Assembly (NCBI GenBank): GCA_016929305.1
Contig: JAFGJC010000379.1
Location: forward strand, 1-7,860
DNA from: a candidate division CSSED10-310 bacterium
Lineage (GTDB): Bacteria; CSSED10-310; JAFGJC01
Length of the DNA stretch: 7,860 nucleotides
Direction: 5' to 3'
Shown here: positions 7,323 to 7,860 of the stretch, piece after piece
Numbering within the stretch: the stretch's first letter is position 1
How the letters are laid out: each line of letters opens with the position of its first letter
Translations under genes and position numbers: made by a program
Notes under the pieces: generated by a model
What the model saw: the letters and a program-made list of their open reading frames with translations, nothing else
Told to the model about the DNA's origin: nothing
The model's database searches: none

Positions 7323-7405
7323 ATTATTATCCTACTTTCTTAACTGATGATGAACAACCATACTGAATCGTCCCAACATAACATATTTTTGTTTGAAAAA
7401 GGGAC
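7323..7405. other. 83-bp gap between M23 peptidase and secA
   Basis: This is the only substantial intergenic stretch. It is AT-rich on the coding strand. It contains a 5-bp inverted repeat (GTCCC at 7405-7401, GGGAC at 7374-7370) with a 26-nt loop, too weak to call a terminator, and no T-tract follows. I see no convincing -35/-10 pair. If secA has its own promoter it should lie here, but the sequence does not show it clearly; readthrough from the M23 gene is equally possible. Confidence 0.5.
7331..7333 (-). promoter_or_regulatory. Weak Shine-Dalgarno AGG for secA, serving ATG-TGA and GTG starts
   Basis: AGG, in GTAGGAT, lies 8 nt from the secA GTG (7322) and 6 nt from an out-of-frame ATG (7324-7322) followed at once by TGA. 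It is the only plausible ribosome site before secA. Confidence 0.45.
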
Positions 7406-7860
7406 CTATCCCTGTTCTTCATCCGGCAAAAAATAACACGGGTTGACCGGTTTACCCTCAATTCTGACTTCATAGTGGAGGTGCCGATGGGTTGAACGCC
7501 CAGTATTCCCTAATAAACCAATAATATGACCTCTATCAACCCATTCACCAGGTTTCACATAGACTTTATCAAGATGCGCATATCGAGTTGAGATACTAAA
7601 GGCATGGTTAATCGTAACCACGTTGCCATATATCTCATTCCAGTCGGACTGAATAACGACACCTTCAGCAGCAGCAAGCACTGGAATACGACTTGGATGA
7701 GCAATATCTATTCCCGTATGCAATTTGATCGATCCAGTAAAAGGATCTTTACGCCTGCCGAACGGCGATGACACAAAACCATGCTCAACAGGTGAGATAG
7801 AAGGAATTCCACGAACGAGATCGCCCATGGATTGAATGTATTTGTATAGCATCAAGTTTC
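7406..7860 (-). CDS. M23/LytM-type zinc metallopeptidase, C-terminal catalytic domain (5' end outside window)
   Basis: This is a peptidoglycan endopeptidase or LytM-type regulator acting outside the cytoplasmic membrane. The frame is open to the window edge: codons TTG 7855 and ATG 7852 could be starts, but the residues before SSPFGRR look like the linker that follows an N-terminal anchor and coiled coil in this family, so the gene is best read as 5'-truncated by the window. Counting from TTG 7855, the domain has SSPFGRRKDPFTG (29-41), zinc ligands His46 and Asp50 in HTGID, GNVV (77-80), catalytic His94 in RYAHLDKVYVKPGEWV, and HLH at 125-127, where His127 is the third zinc ligand. All active-site residues are present, so it should be enzymatically competent, unlike EnvC/NlpD-type activators. 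The usual GP before HLH is here HR. It ends with TAG at 7408-7406, 83 bp before secA. M23 genes of this kind frequently neighbour secA in bacteria. Confidence 0.9.
   Translation of the reverse strand, partial: NLMLYKYIQSMGDLVRGIPSISPVEHGFVSSPFGRRKDPFTGSIKLHTGIDIAHPSRIPVLAAAEGVVIQSDWNEIYGNVVTINHAFSISTRYAHLDKVYVKPGEWVDRGHIIGLLGNTGRSTHRHLHYEVRIEGKPVNPCYFLPDEEQG

Noticed and set aside
7370..7405. Inverted repeat GTCCC/GGGAC in the gap before secA as a possible terminator or operator
   Set aside because: The stem is only 5 bp with a 26-nt loop and no following T-tract; chance is a sufficient explanation.
7853..7855. TTG as the true start of the M23 peptidase
   Set aside because: The frame stays open to the window edge and the family normally has an N-terminal anchor and coiled coil, so the gene most likely begins outside the window.
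1..7860. RNA genes, CRISPR arrays, insertion sequences, attachment sites or phage genes
   Set aside because: None seen: the window is almost fully coding, with no transposase, integrase, repeat array or tRNA-like structure recognised by eye.

Overview
The window is a dense bacterial gene block with every gene on the minus strand, so transcription runs from high to low coordinates. It is moderately AT-rich. It encodes a SecA of the type with a zinc-binding C-terminal tail, an M23 peptidase, a DUF4388 protein, a polytopic GT-C-like transferase and a sulfatase-superfamily protein. This suggests a diderm bacterium, perhaps of a deltaproteobacterial, acidobacterial or uncultured candidate lineage. 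The phylum is inference only; no rRNA or other strict marker is present.

In transcription order: (1) 7860-7406, the C-terminal catalytic part of an M23 (LytM-type) peptidoglycan endopeptidase whose N-terminus lies outside the window; (2) an 83-bp gap, the only real intergenic space; (3) 7322-4605, complete secA, starting at GTG; (4) 4653-3754, a carbon-nitrogen hydrolase (nitrilase superfamily) whose start lies inside the secA zinc-tail codons; (5) 3757-3017, a HAD-family phosphatase; (6) 3026-1875, a DUF4388 protein with internal duplications; (7) 1887-295, a membrane GT-C-like glycosyltransferase; (8) 294-1, the N-terminus of a membrane-anchored sulfatase/alkaline-phosphatase-superfamily protein, cut by the window edge.

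From secA onward each gene overlaps or abuts the next (49, 4, 10, 13 and 0 nt), and no terminator or promoter is visible inside the block. It therefore looks like one translationally coupled operon. The first two genes (wall remodelling, protein export) and the last two (extracytoplasmic glycosyl transfer and a sulfatase-fold enzyme) concern the cell envelope. The three middle genes are soluble and cytoplasmic by sequence, and their link to the rest is unknown.

The points most worth a second look are the nitrilase, where the expected catalytic Glu is Ala (one base away from Glu); the 49-nt secA/nitrilase overlap with a strong Shine-Dalgarno inside secA; the ATG-TGA start-stop overlapping the secA GTG start; the duplicated architecture of the DUF4388 protein; and the Thr at the nucleophile position of the sulfatase-like protein. 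I did not find a clearly new defence or mobile system here. Most genes belong to familiar families in an unusual combination.
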